This document shows, piece by piece, positions 37,590-50,265 of a stretch of 64,000 nucleotides of DNA. The stretch is from Castor canadensis (taxonomy: Eukaryota; Chordata; Mammalia; Rodentia; Castoridae): NCBI RefSeq assembly GCF_047511655.1, contig NC_133392.1:94481042-94545041 (forward strand), in the 5' to 3' direction. A program made the translations under genes and the position numbers. Every line of letters starts with the position of its first letter. Position 1 is the stretch's first letter. Below the pieces are notes generated by a model, which did not search any database, was not told where the DNA came from, and was given only the letters and a program-made list of their open reading frames with translations.

Positions 37590-37702
37590 ATTTGACAAAA
37601 GGTCTCACTATGTATCCCAGGCTGGCCTTGAACTTGCAAATTCTCCTGCCTCATCCTCTTGAGTGCTGGGATTACAGGAATGCATCACCATGCATGACAT
37701 TT
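37590..37702 (-). mobile_element. B1-like SINE, minus strand
   Basis: Antisense B1: 'ggtctcactatgtatcccag', 'gctggccttgaacttgcaaa', 'gagtgctgggattacaggaa', 'tgcatcaccatgcatgac'. Nearly full monomer length with a short tail. Confidence 0.88.
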
Positions 37703-40700
37703 TTTTCTTCTCTTTTTCGATAAGCTCTTTTCATCCTGACTAACAAACCTCTTTCAATGTTGAACTCCCACCTGAAAAACAAGAGGTCCTTTGCAATCAT
37801 GTGTATAGTGAGAAGGAAATAGGTTCCTTTGTCGAAAAAGTAGAGATAGCATCAGAAGTGTGTTACAATGTTTTTCAAAAAGTATTAGTAGGATTATGCT
37901 TTGAACAAGCAGTTTTTCTCATCTGATTCTTTTCTTTGCAGCACCTCAATTTAACTTCTGGACCTTGCCAGGAATTGTGGGTTTCAGCATTCTTGTGGGT
38001 GCTACATGCAAAAGAGAGTAATGTTGCTTTTGTGATGAAGGAAGAAGAAAAAGTGAAAGTTTTCTAGTGAAGAAATACAACCCCTTATTGTATCAAGAAC
38101 AACAATATGGTTATAGATAAATTCATCTTAAGGAGAATTCTACTGGAAATCTTTGTCTGAATGAACCTTCAGAAAACCAGTAAATCACAATGTGGGTGGC
38201 ACCTTCACTGCAGAAAGAATGGTATGGGAAGTAGGAGTCTACTTTATTTGGTGTAGGATTCTACAGTCCATTCTGACTTCACTTGTTAAAGTGAAGCAAC
38301 TCCCCTTCACTTGTTAAAATAAAAATAGTAATCCTAAATATTAATGTAATTTAATGGTACTGTATAAAAGTGAAGACTTTTCCTTGTTTTCCATTTCCTT
38401 TCTGCTTTTCAAACAAAAATCACTTAATTATTTTACTATTGAAGTTAGCTTAACTAATTTAGTATCAAGAGCCAGTCATCCATAAAATGCACATGCAATC
38501 TGAGGAATATTTGTAATGTAAATGTTAGTAATAATAGCTTACTAGTTACTTAAATTGCTTTTTAGAAGCTAATCACTTCAGGCTTGGAATGTTTGTCATT
38601 AAGGATTAATCAAAGACTTGAAAAACTCAAATGCATGGAACTATGTTGTGTAAATCACAACTGCATTTTGCCAAGCCTCTATTACTGAATGTAGAAAACT
38701 AAGTAGTATATAGGATAACGTAATTACTGATGTGACATTCATACATTCTTTCATCATCAAAATCTTTGTTCGAGCTTGTTCATGCCTAGTGATAGAACTA
38801 ATCTTTTCAGCTAAAATCTTTACTTTGTTTAGGCCAATGGAATATTAAAAATATCACATTTCACTATTACAAAGCAGCAGTTATTGTTTTGCATATTTTA
38901 TTACTTTATTTATAAGTCTTTATAATCATGTTTTAAAATCTGGTATAATCATTCTATGTTACAATTTTTATTCTTACAATGTACTTAAGTAAGTAGTCTT
39001 TTTAACCTATATTGTTAATTGATATCAAGTAGGTCAGAGTATGCTTGCTCTCTTCATAATCTCTTGTGAATGCATGTTTTCAAATTCAGATTGCTGTTGT
39101 CAACAATATTTCAATTTAAAGCATATTAGAGACTTCCTGAATTCTTTCTGCAACTGAAGAGCATCTTACAGTTGTCAAGGAGCATGTGTGGCACAGAGCT
39201 GGGGGCTCTGTAACTGCTTTGGGATACATGGATTAAATGCTGGGAAGGGGTTCAGACAAACAAGGGCTATAAAACTTTGAAAGATATTATGGAGGATTCA
39301 GGAGTCATCTATACAGAATGTTCCCTAGAAAACTGCCATACAGGATGATTTAATTTCTGTTAAGACTGGATGGGAGAATAAAGTGGATAGCTTATCAAAG
39401 TTCCTTCAAAGCCTGTGGATCTATGGTCTTGTTTCATTTATTTATGACTCTCATTTATAAGTTATGAGTACCTTTTAGAGAAAGTGATTTCTTTATATCT
39501 AAGGGTCCTAAGAAGTTGCTAATGTTATGATTTACTACAGGTTTTATGTAAAAAGAATTGGTTTTTGATAAGTTCTTTGGGATATTAAAATATAAAAGAA
39601 AATAAGCTATCATCTATGTCTAAGCTTATAAAGCATTCATAAAAGGAAAAGCAATAAGAAAAAATTATTAAAGAATACACATTGAAATTAAACACAGTTC
39701 TTCCTAAATTACACACCGAAGGGTTTCTCTAACTTGAGAGTTACAAAAGAAAAGTCATGAATAGAATGTAACAATTTGATAGTATTTAAAATAATTCCTA
39801 CTTTAAATAATAGGCTAGATGAAATGGTCGAGTGGCATTGTATGCAACCCCGTGGGAAGGTTTTCTATAATTCAGCTCTAAGATTAGATATAAATGGAGC
39901 TATTACCATGGTAACTATTTTTCAGGCTAATAAAAGTGTAACAAATATGGACTGAAAAATACCTACAAAACCTCCACCCAGACAGTAAAATTTCCTTTCT
40001 TAGTAAAAAGTCATTGAAAAAAGTAAAACCCTTCAGATATATAGACTTCTTTGTTGTATAGAACACTTGTTTTCAGCTGGCTTCTTTTTTTGTGGCATGT
40101 AAAGCTTCCCTTCAGGGTAAATGTGAGATTTATCCCAATGCATAAAGGGACGAAAGGGTACAGTGAAAGGGAAATTTGTGAAATGCACACACTTTTAAAA
40201 TATAGTTTCTTTCCTAACCTGAGCATAAATCATAGTTTATAACAAGTACTATTGTTCCCTCTTTTCTTTTAAAGCAAACAAAACTATCATGCAGTATTGA
40301 TAATTTATAACTACGGGAGTTAGAAAAAAATAGATTTTTTTTTTTCTCTGCAAGATTCTCTGAAAATTGTTTCCTAACTTTTTCTCTTTTGGTGATAAAC
40401 TCTTTTTATTTATAATACCATTTAGAAACTAGCATTAATTTTTAAATAGTGAATTAAAAGTAGAGGTAAGGATTTGCATTGGAAGACAGATTCCAATGCA
40501 AGAAAGTTCCAAGTAGTTTGCAAGAAAAATTTTAACCTTAGTGCATTGGATTAATACTTCAAATCACTTCAGAAATGCTACTAATCAAACATTATTTCAT
40601 AAAATGGTTATGTAATATTCTGACTGAGTCAAAGGGGATAAAGACTAATGTAAAATAATTCATTTCTGATTCTTTAATAGGTCATTTTAAAGAATTAAGT

Positions 40701-41217
40701 AAACAGTCTTGCATCCTTCAGTACTGCTGGTCTATGGTGGAATCTTCAGGCATAAACTACAGTTGGTCAGATGTTTTTTTTCCACAATGTTATCTTTTTC
40801 CACAACTGTGAAAGTTTTCCTGTACTAAGCAGGTCTTGATTGACCAGGTACCTTTTAAAGCAATATGTACTGCAATCAGATGAAAACAAAGCAACTGTTG
40901 CTCTGTGCTGGTGTTATAAAGTATGAGAGTTGCAGGGCTGTCCACCCACAATGGCAGAGGAAACCTGGGGCATTGTGCAGCGCCCTTCAAGTCCTATAAC
41001 ACTGATTGGTATATCTGAAAGTGGAATCAGTTAGGTCAGGCTGATATATGATAAACAAAGATAGGAGATCACTTGTTGTTACTTAAAAATAATGAAACAA
41101 AAGGTACGTAGAGTAGCAGCAATTACTTAATAACAGAATTATAGAAGGGAAAACAAGACCACACATGGTGTGCCCTGTTTTAATGTTACTAACCAAAATT
41201 GCCAGCAGTTCTCCAGT
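37703..41217. other. single-copy AT-rich DNA, no gene seen
   Basis: About 3.5 kb without a recognised repeat. A pyrimidine run ending 'tgattcttttctttgcag' at 37923-37940 is followed by 41 open codons to TAG. It resembles an acceptor plus terminal exon, but no family is recognised. ORFs at 39884-40242 on both strands are short and unremarkable. Confidence 0.35.
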
Positions 41218-41325
41218 ATTATAGCTGACTCATTCATAGGTATTTATTACACACCTGATATTCCAGATACTGTGTATTGGGGATGCAGTAGTGAGCCCTC
41301 ACAGGGATGGAATCACCTGAAACCT
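41218..41325 (+). mobile_element. L2-like LINE fragment, plus strand
   Basis: 'gactcattcataggtattta', 'ttacacacctgatattccag', 'atactgtgtattggggatg', 'cagtagtgagccctc' follows the well-known L2 3' sequence. Short and diverged. Confidence 0.5.
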
Positions 41326-41474
41326 GGGTGATTCTATCTATAGCTTCATTTATGTGTAATGTATATCACCTTTGGGTCTTTACCTTAAAGAGAGAGAGCA
41401 TACACACATGTACCCTCCCCATTTTCTATTACTGAGACATGGTTATGAGTCATTCTGCACAAAGTGAAACAAAA
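41326..41474. other. short single-copy stretch
   Basis: An AG run lies at 41389-41398. Nothing else is seen before the L1. Confidence 0.4.
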
Positions 41475-44400
41475 TAAACCAGACTTCAAACATACATTGA
41501 TCAAATGACATAAAGAAGGACACTCCATACTAATAAAAGGGGAAACACATCAAAAGGAAATAACAATTATCAACCCATATGCACATATTGACCAAAGTCA
41601 ATGTACCCAATTTCATCAAACATACTCTGAATGACCTAAAAACATATATAAACTCCAACACAGTGGTGGTGGGAGACCTTAATACTCCGCTATCACCAAT
41701 AGATACGTCATCCAAACAAAAAAATCAATAAAGAAATCCTAGAACTAAATCACAACATAGTTCAAATGGACTTAGCTGATTTGATTTCTACAGAATATTT
41801 CATCCAACTTCTGCACAATATACATTCTTCTCAGCAGCCTATGGAACCGTCTCCAAAACTGATCATATTTTAGGGCACAAAGCAAGTCTCAGCAAATATA
41901 AGAAAATAGAAATAATCCCATCATTCTGTCTGACCACGATGCATTAAAACTAGAAATCAACACTAAAACAACAGTAAAAAACATGCAAACAATTGGAATC
42001 TGAACATTGCTCAATGACAAATGGGTCATTGATGAAATAAAAGAGAAAATTAAAAGGTTCCTGGAAGTTAATGAAAATGAAAATATGACCTACCAGAACC
42101 TCTCAGACACAGCGAAGGCAGTCCTAAGAGGAAAGTTGATAGCCATGAATGCATATATTAAAAGAACAGAAAAATCTCACATCAATGACCTAATGCTATA
42201 TCTCAAACTCCTAGAAAAACAAGAACAAGCAAATCCCAAAACAAGCACAAGGAAAGAAATAATTAAAATGAGGGCTGAAATTAATGAAATAGAAACAAAC
42301 AAACAAACAAAATACAAAGAATCAATGAAATGAAAAGCTGGTTCTTTGAAAAAATAAATAAGATTGACAGACCCCTGGCAAACCTGACTAAAATGAGGAG
42401 GAAAAAAAACCCAAATCAGCAAAATCAGAAATGCAGAAGGGGAGATAACAACACCATGAACAACACCACGAAAATCCAGGAAATCATCACAGACTACTTT
42501 GAGAGCTTATACTCTAGTACATTTGAAAATCTTGAAGAAATAGACAGATTTCTAGAAACCAACAATCACCCAAAACTGAACCAAAAAGATATTAATTACT
42601 TGAATAGATCTATAACACAAAAAGAAATTGAAGCTGCCATCAAGAGTCTCCCAAAAAAGAAAAGTCCAGGACCTGATGGATTCATTGTTGAATTCTATCA
42701 GATGTTTAAAGAAGAATTAATACCAACTCTCCTTAAATTGTTCCATGAAGTAGAAAGGGAAGGAACAGTGCCTAACTCATTTTATGAAACCAATATTACT
42801 CTCATCCCAAAACCAGACAAAGACACCTCCAAAAAAGGAGAACTACAAGCCAATTTCCTTAATGAATATTGATGCAAAAATCCTCAATAAAATAATGCCA
42901 AACCAAATCCAACAACACATCAGAAAGATCATTCACCATGACCACGTCAGCTTCATCCCAGGGATGCAGGAGTAGTTCAACATATGCAGATCTATAAATG
43001 TAATACAGCAAATCAATAGAAGCAAAGACAAAAACCACTTGATCATCTCAATAGATGCAGAAAAAGCCTTCAACAAGATCCAACACCACTTCATGGTAAA
43101 AGCTCTAAGAAAACTAGGAATAGAAGGAATGTACCTCAACATTGTAAAGGCTATATATGACAAACCTACAGCCAATATCATACTTAATGGTGGAAAAACT
43201 GAAACCATTTCCCCTAAAATCAAGAATGAGACAAAGGCACCCACTATCCCTACTCTTATTCAACATAGTACTGGAATTTCTAGCCAGAGTAATTAGGCAA
43301 GAAGAAGGAATAAAAGGAATACAAATAGGTAAAGAAACCATCAAAATATCCTTATTTGCAGACGATATGATCCTATACCTTTGAGACCCAAAAAACTCTA
43401 CCCAAAAACTCTTAGACATCATAAACAGCTACAGTAAGCTGGCAGGATACAAAATCAACTTACAAAAATCATTAGCTTTTCTATACACCAACAACGAACA
43501 AACTGAGAAGGAATATTTGGAAATAATTCCATTAACAATAGCCTCAAAAAAAAATCAAATACCTAGGAGTAAATTTAACAAAGGATGTGATTGACCTCTA
43601 CAAGGAGAATTACAAACTCCTGAAGAAAGAGATCGAGGAAGACTACAGAAGATGGAAAGATCTCCTGTGCTCGTGGATCGGTAGAATCAACATAGTAAAA
43701 ATGGCTATACTACCGAAAGCAATCTACATGTTTAATGCAATTCCCATCAAAATCCCAATGACTTTCATCACAGAGATTGAAAAATCTACCCTAAAGTTCA
43801 TTTGGAAACACAAGAGCCAAGGCAGTACTCAGCAAGAAGAGCAATACTGGAGGTATCACAATACCTGACTTCAAACTATATCACAAAGCAGAGGCAATAA
43901 AAACAGCATGGTACTGGCACAAAAACAGACATGAAGTCCAGGGGAACAGAATAGAGGATGCAGATATGAATCCACACAACTATACCCACCTCATTTTTGA
44001 CAAAGGTGCCAAAAATATATGATGGAGAAAAGACAGCCTATTTAACAAATGTTGCTGGAAAAAGTTGTTACCCGTCTGCAAGAAACTAGATCCATGTCTA
44101 TCACCCTGTACTAGTATCAACTGAAAATGGATCAAGGACCTAAATATCAAACTTGGATCTCTGAAGTTACTACAGGAAGGAGCAGGAAACACTCTGGAAC
44201 AAATAAGTATAGGCAAAGACTTTCTCAATAGAACTCCAGCAGCCCAGCAACTAAGAGAAAGGATGGACAAATGGAACTTCATAAAATTAAAAAGCTTCTG
44301 TACAACAAAAGAAATGGTCTCTAAACTGAAGAGACCACCCACAGAGTGGGAGAAAATATTTGCCAGCTATACAGCTATACAGCTATACTGATAACCAGAA

Positions 44401-45037
44401 TATACAGGGAACTTAAGAAACTAAACTCTCCTAAAATCAATGAACCAATTAAAAAATGGGTAACTGAACTTAATAGAACTTTCTCAAAAGAAGAAATTCA
44501 AATGGCCAAAAAACACATGAAAAAAATGCTCACTATCTCTAGCCATAAAGAAATGCAAATCAAAACCTCACTAACATTCCACCTCAACCCTGTTAGAACA
44601 GTCATCATCAAAAACAACAACATGTGTTGGTGAGGATGTGGGGAAAAAGGAACCTTAGTTCACTGCTGGTGGGAATGCAAGCTGGTGCAACCACTCTGGA
44701 AAAAAATTTGGAGACTTCTTAAGAATCTAAACATAGAGCTGCCACATGATCCAGCAATCCCACTCCTGGGGATATTCCCAAAGAAATGCAACACAGGTTA
44801 CTCCAGAGGCACCTGAATACTCATGTTTATTGCAGCACTATTCACAATAGCCAAATTATAGAAACAACCAAGATGCCCCACTATTTTGTGAATGGATCAA
44901 GAAAATGTGGTGGAATTTTACTCTGCCATGAAGAAATCTTACCTGCAGGTAAGTGGATGGAAAGCATGATTCTGAGCGAGGTCAGCCAGGCTCAGAAGAC
45001 CAAAAATTGTATGTTCTCCCTCATATGCAGACTTTAG
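41475..45037 (+). pseudogene. L1 ORF2, broken, N-terminus missing
   Basis: Endonuclease remnant with GDLNTPLSPIDTSSK, where the family usually has Phe in place of Leu in GDFN. RT fingers with [16 protein letters not shown] (42330-42872), palm with [11 protein letters not shown] (43157-43384; catalytic pair intact), and a C-terminus ending LICRL-stop at 45037. Interruptions include frameshifts near 42340, 42850 and 43180, a stop after the FADD segment, and a tandem AGCTATAC triplet at 44366-44391 that replaces normal codons. It cannot make a full protein. Confidence 0.92.
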
Positions 45038-45497
45038 ATCTAGGGCAAATGCAGCAATGTGTTTGGACTTGGATCACAGGACAAGGGGAGAGCACATACA
45101 GGAGATATAGGAATAGGTAGAAAACCCAAAACATGAAAGCATTTGATATCCCCACTCCAGAGGAACTAATACAGAAACCTTAAAGTGACAGAGGTTAGCA
45201 TGAGAAGGGGATCAGGAACCAGTGTTAAGATCAGTTAAAGATGAGTCAACTTGTGTTGTTACACATTTGTGCATGGAAGCAATGCTAGGAATATTTCTGT
45301 ATACCTATCCTTATCTCAACTAGTAAAAACGGTTTGTCTTCCTTATTATGCTTATGTCTTTTCTTCAATAAAATTAGTGATAAGGGCAAAACAAGACCTG
45401 CCTGGAAACGAGAGGGTTGGAGGGGAGAGGGTATGTATACACATGTGAATAAATGAATAAAAATAAATAAAAAATAAATAAATAAATAAAAATAATA
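45038..45497 (+). other. L1 3'UTR and A-rich tail
   Basis: Parallels 32529-32996 on the opposite strand, including 'gcaatgctaggaatatttc' and 'ttatctcaactagtaaaaac'. Its G-rich run is short (45414-45432) compared with the copies at 54458-54490 and 55382-55444. It ends in mixed A/T repeats. Confidence 0.85.
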
Positions 45498-45592
45498 AAT
45501 GCCTTCAGTATTTGCTACACATTTCCTTGAAACACCTGAAATTTTTATATCCCAGCATCATGCATAATAGCAAACCATGGAATGGGTGAGAC
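45498..45592. other. short single-copy stretch
   Basis: Nothing recognised. Confidence 0.3.
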
Positions 45593-45594
45593 CC

Positions 45595-45692
45595 AAGTCT
45601 CTCTTTCCTTCTCTCTTCTCTTTCTCTTCCTTCTCCCTCTGCCCCTCCCCCTCCTCATCCTCCTCTTCCCTTTCCCCCTTTTCCTTTTCCTA
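45595..45692 (+). repeat. polypyrimidine tract
   Basis: About 98 bp almost purely C and T on the plus strand, close downstream of an L1 tail. It is a possible triplex-forming tract. Function is not shown. Confidence 0.8.
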
Positions 45693-45735
45693 AAATGAAA
45701 GAACTACCCTAAATTCAGATTTTATTTCTGGAAAT

Positions 45736-45790
45736 GAAATATATATTTTATATATATTTCGTATAAATGTGGTTATTTACTACATTTATT
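45736..45790. repeat. two adjacent hairpins
   Basis: GAAATATATAT (45736-45746) and ATATATATTTC (45750-45760) form a perfect 11-bp inverted repeat with a 3-nt loop. Directly after it GTATAAATGTGG (45761-45772), a 7-nt spacer and CTACATTTAT (45780-45789) form a second, near-perfect one. The second resembles the hairpin at 46720-46756. Confidence 0.7.
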
Positions 45791-46410
45791 AAGTCCCTTA
45801 AAAATATCTAGAAATGTGCATCTTTTAGATGCTGTTGTTCTTTAGATGTTAAAACCAACCTGAGTGGTATATTGTAGATCACATTGTCTCTAGCCCACCA
45901 TCTCCATTCTTAGGTTCTCATAGTTTGAGAATTTGATTAGCTTGAGCCTTGTCAGCACAGGATTATTATGCTCTCTCTCTAGTTAATGTTTACTTTCAAA
46001 GCTTCCACTTCTACCCAAAGGTGTTGAATTGTAGTTTGTGTGACAAATACTTTAAAGTTTCAGTGTGAGAGATAACATGCACAGTGTCTGGCAATAGTAG
46101 AGGCTCAATAATTAGTTAAGTAAATATAACAATGTACAAAAATCAAATCTACAAAATCCTTCCTTAGTAGTTTTTCATATAAAAATACTTATGCAAAATA
46201 TTGACAAAAACAGTTGTCTACAGTTTGAGTGTTCTATATTTTATGAGTTATGTTTGGTTTCCAGGATTCTGTAAACATTTCTGGCATGATTATGTTTTCA
46301 AGAAAGAGAAATAGCATACATTCTTTCTGGGTTTCTTTCATTTTCTGTTTTTTCTTTTTCTTTCTTAACTTAGTAATACTATGTGTCCTTTACAAATTTA
46401 ATTATCTAGC
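45791..46410. other. single-copy AT-rich DNA, L2/MIR-like trace
   Basis: At 46080-46125 'gcacagtgtctggcaatag' and 'aggctcaataattag' resemble an L2 or MIR end. No gene. Confidence 0.35.
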
Positions 46411-46435
46411 AGAGAGAGAGAGAGAGAGAGAGAGA
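46411..46435 (+). repeat. (GA)n microsatellite
   Basis: About 12 units of AG. Confidence 0.95.
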
Positions 46436-46719
46436 TATTCTTAACTTGGTTATTAAGACAACGCAAAGCCCCAAATCTCAGCTTTTTAATTCTTGGGAGC
46501 AGAGTACCTTAGATACACTGTGTGCATGTTTACATATGTAATTTTTAATTTTTGCTTCATTAGAAGTAAGAATTTCGGCTTACTTCCTATAAAGAGAAGG
46601 TAGTTATTAAAATGTGTCTTTAAGCATTGTTTACAGTTTTTTTAACTATTCTATTGATCTTATATATTCCTGTCTGTCTCTTTCCATCTCTTTTACTTTG
46701 TGTGTACAGTGTCTGTGTG

Positions 46720-46756
46720 TGTGTATAAATGTGGATAATTACCACATTTATACACA
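46720..46756. repeat. perfect 15-bp inverted repeat
   Basis: TGTGTATAAATGTGG (46720-46734), loop ATAATTA, CCACATTTATACACA (46742-46756). All 15 positions pair. The left arm shares the 12-mer GTATAAATGTGG with 45761-45772. It may be a remnant of a small palindromic transposon or a structural or regulatory element. Confidence 0.9.
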
Positions 46757-49170
46757 TAATATAGACTGATTATAGTACGGAAATTTTTATACCATACTGT
46801 CTTGCCAAATTAAAATTAATTCTGAATCTTTTTCTAAGTTTAACATATCTTCTGATCTAAATGTGCCATACCAATACACTAGATATAGATACTGAATTCA
46901 AAATGTACAAAATGTAAGTATAGAAGCTTTTACTAGTTGTTTTGCATAATAACTAAAGGGCTTTCCTTCCACCCCTGAGTATCTGACTTAAATTGGAAGT
47001 GAAGTTTGGTTTTATTAGAATACCTTTGTTGGAAGGTTAATTAAGGTTTGACCTTTTTGAACCCTTAGTCTAGGAAATATCTGTAAAATATTCAGTTATA
47101 AGCAGCTGGTCAGTGCATCAATAGCATTTACTGAGCTTACTTACGAATAGAATACTAGGGACTATTGATAATTGTGAAGGAAGTAGAGAATTTACTCTCT
47201 TTCCTTAAGAAAGATACTCTCCAACGAAAAAAGGCAGTGTAGTATCTATTGATCTAAATGTCTCCTGCTTGTATAACCATAGCCAGAGGAGGCCATATGT
47301 ACAAAGCCAAACTAAGAGGAAATTAAGGCTGGAAATTTAAAGGCTAGGCAAGAAGATGAGAGAAAACACCCACACCAGAGCAATAAATGTCGTGTCCTCT
47401 TTTCGTGGTTAAACACAACTTATTGGTTCAGTGTTGAAAATTGAGAATCTAATCATAAGTCATGAAACACCTTGGCAGTTCCCTATTTTATACCCTGGTT
47501 TAAATTTAAGAGCCAACATCTACCCCTGCCTAAACTCCCTGAGTTAGGAATATAACTTAATATTTCTACATAATATTAAATATTTTTCATCAAGTTCAGG
47601 ACATTTATCAACTCATTATGGTAAAACTGCTTATAACGGTTTTTAGTTACAAAAGTTATTTTAAGAATTACTGGATTAAAAAAATGTGTGCCCTGCAACA
47701 ACTATTGCCACATCCTCTCCTACTTAGATGCATAGTTTTCCGTGTCCTTTGGTCTTATTTATTTAAATTCTTGGAGTTCATTTTAACCTTCTACTGTAGT
47801 CCGATTATCCAATTTCCATATTCATTACTCAGTAAGGAGTCTGATCATATTAGATGTTATACAACTCTCTTGAGCATGGAAAAAATAACTTTTTGTGTCA
47901 TGATGCCTACTTAAACTTAACTTGAAAACACTATGGGAGATACTCAAAAAGCATGCACTTATTTGACTGGAGGAAGGAGGAGACTAGAGTTATAGCTAGA
48001 GGCAAAATTGCATATTCATCACTTTTCCAAATTTGGATATACAGATGAATTTCTCAGCATTTAATTGCTCAGTGAAGACTTCCCCAAGACTCCTGTGGTG
48101 TTTAAATGGTAAAAACAGAATTAAAAGACTCCTTAAGATTGTGAGCTTCCTTCAGCTGGTCCTTCATTTTGTCCAAATTCTGTTATACTCAGGAGATCTT
48201 CTTACAACAAAGTAGAAATGGAGAAGAAAATAATATATGTGTTAAAGAGCAGCATTCTTCTCTTTTGTATAATCTGGGGAATGCATAAAAGCCACTTTCA
48301 TGCTTGAAACACTTTCCAATAAAGTCACTCCTGTTCATGACCCTTTAATAGGTCTTCAAGTAAATTAGGTAGGTTTCTATCATTATTTTAAGAAAATGAA
48401 AGAGAAAACAGTATTATGTTTCATTATTAACAAACTCATATGCAATATTAATTTCGTGACTTCTTTGTTGTATTTTTAAGGATAAGGATTGTTCCATAAG
48501 ATTAATTTCCAATACATACATGTACTTATTAGGTCACAATGTACAATGTATTTCTTAATCTGACGGCAGGTACTTAAAGTTTATAAAACTTTATTAGGAT
48601 AATAAAGTTTTATCTTTGGGAATTCTTTGTAAAAAAAAAAAAAAACAACCTAAAAATGTTACCTTAGCAGAGACAAAGAAGAATGATCATGGAGCACTCC
48701 CTGTCTGCAGAGAGGAGATGGAGATTGGTACTGTACTGTGGAGCTAGGTCCACAAGGACCAGTACTGGTGACTTGAGAAGTGAATTCATATTCAAGAGAC
48801 AGGTGGAAAGATTAGTAAAGTTGAGTACTACCTTGGTGACCTTTTGTTCTGGAACAATGACAAAAATTAAATGCTCAATAAGTCTTTGTGAATGAATGAG
48901 TGACTGTAGAAGACATCACTTTGCCTAAAATCTCTAGTACTACTTCAAATAAAACACAGAACTAAACCTAAGAGGCCATTAGAATTGATTAAGCCTCATC
49001 ACCTGGGTTATAAGACAAATTGCCTTAGAGTTCTACATCTCTATATGTCCAGTCTACCAGTTCTCTAGGACAGGCAGAATTCAGCAATAGAAAATACTTT
49101 CCAGAAACTGAGTTGGGGAAATAAGTCCAAATTAGCCAAAATGGCTTTTTAAAATTTCGACAAATGTAAT
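46757..49170. other. single-copy AT-rich DNA, no gene seen
   Basis: An A run lies at 48631-48645. 'aaatgctcaataagtctttg' then 'tgaatgaatgagtgact' near 48869-48904 is an L2/MIR-type end. The 98-codon ORF at 47618-47914 has no recognisable domain. Confidence 0.4.
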
Positions 49171-49370
49171 TGGGCACCGGTGGGACACACCTATAATCCT
49201 AGCTACTTGGGACACTGAAATTGAGAGGATCACAGTTGCAGGCCAACTAGTGCAGAAAGTTTGAGATACCCAGACTCAACCAAGAGCTGGGCATGGTGGC
49301 ACACACTGTCACCTTACTATAAAATTACTAGCACTATAAAATAAGAGGATCATGACCTGAGCTAACCTGG

Positions 49371-49404
<34 letters not shown>

Positions 49405-49538
49405 ACAAAAAAAGACCATATCTCCAAAATAACCACAGAGCAACAAGGGCTGGAGGTGTGGCTTGAACCGAACAGCACCTGCCAAACAAGTGTTAAGCCC
49501 TGGTTTCAAACACCACTACTGCAAAAAATAAAAGGAAA
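49171..49538 (+). mobile_element. composite B1+B1+ID SINE, plus strand
   Basis: Unit 1 is B1-like ('cacctataatcctagctact', 'gcaggccaactagtgcaga'). Unit 2 is B1-like ('gagctgggcatggtggcaca', 'gacctgagctaacctgggc') and is interrupted near its end by 29 A (49373-49401). Unit 3 is ID-like ('gggctggaggtgtggcttg', 'ttaagccctggtttcaaac') with an A-rich tail. Same order as 13102-13453. Confidence 0.82.
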
Positions 49539-49800
49539 GAAATTCAATAAATATACTTAACTCAGTGAAATAATGAAGTATGCAAAAAATGGAAATAATG
49601 AAGCAAATGTGGCATTTTAATTATTGAAAATTTTTTAAAGATTTGGCCTAAAGTCACAGATTAAACCACAATTCCTGTTTTACATATATTTTTGTATTTT
49701 ACAATCTCAGATTAAAATTTTCCTATGCTTATAATTGAACATTAAAAAGAACTTAATACTTGACTTATTTATAGAATAAATTTATTCCATAATGACCTAA
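49539..49800. other. short AT-rich stretch between SINEs
   Basis: Nothing recognised. Confidence 0.3.
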
Positions 49801-50066
49801 AGGCCAAGTGAGGTGACTCATGCCTGTAATCCTAGCCACTCAGGATTGTGGTCTGAGGCCAGCCCAGGCAAAAAGTGTGAGACCCAATCTGAAAAATACT
49901 GTGGTTGTGACTGAAGTGGTAGATTCCTTGTACTGCCAACAAAAACAAAAAAAGGAAAAGAATGGAGCTGGCAGAGTGGCTCAAGTGGGAAGAACACCTG
50001 CCTAACAAGCATGAGGCCCTGAGTTCAAACTCCAGTGTCACCAAAAAAAAAAAAAAAAAAAAAAAA
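49801..50066 (+). mobile_element. B1+ID composite SINE, plus strand
   Basis: A B1-like unit ('ggtgactcatgcctgtaatc', 'tctgaggccagcccaggca'), a linker, then an ID-like unit ('gagctggcagagtggctcaa', 'gaggccctgagttcaaact') and an A run to 50066. The middle B1-like unit is absent or reduced. The long pure A tail suggests it is among the younger SINEs here. Confidence 0.85.
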
Positions 50067-50265
50067 TTAATGTAAAAAGGAAATGAATAACTTAAATACA
50101 TGAGAAGGGACATCTGTTAGTTGCACATTGTATTATTAATCAATAGCTTACATTTACCTGGAAATAGATGAGGCTGAGAAGTGAAGAGAAATGGCCTTAT
50201 TCATTACAAATTGAGACTCTGTTCTAATTCCTTTAAGAATTAAAAAAAAAAAAAAAAGAGGCAAT
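50067..50265. other. short single-copy stretch
   Basis: An A run (50242-50257) directly precedes the next SINE. Nothing else is recognised. Confidence 0.3.

Larger units (their letters stand above)
41475..45497 (+). mobile_element. L1 retrotransposon, 5'-truncated, plus strand
   Basis: A copy of about 4.0 kb beginning within the endonuclease domain of ORF2 (near 'ccagacttcaaacatacatt') and running to an A-rich AAATA tail at 45440-45497. The 3'UTR occupies 45038-45440. Relative to the other copies it lacks ORF1 and the first part of ORF2. I see no convincing target-site duplication. The ORF is broken throughout. Confidence 0.93.
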
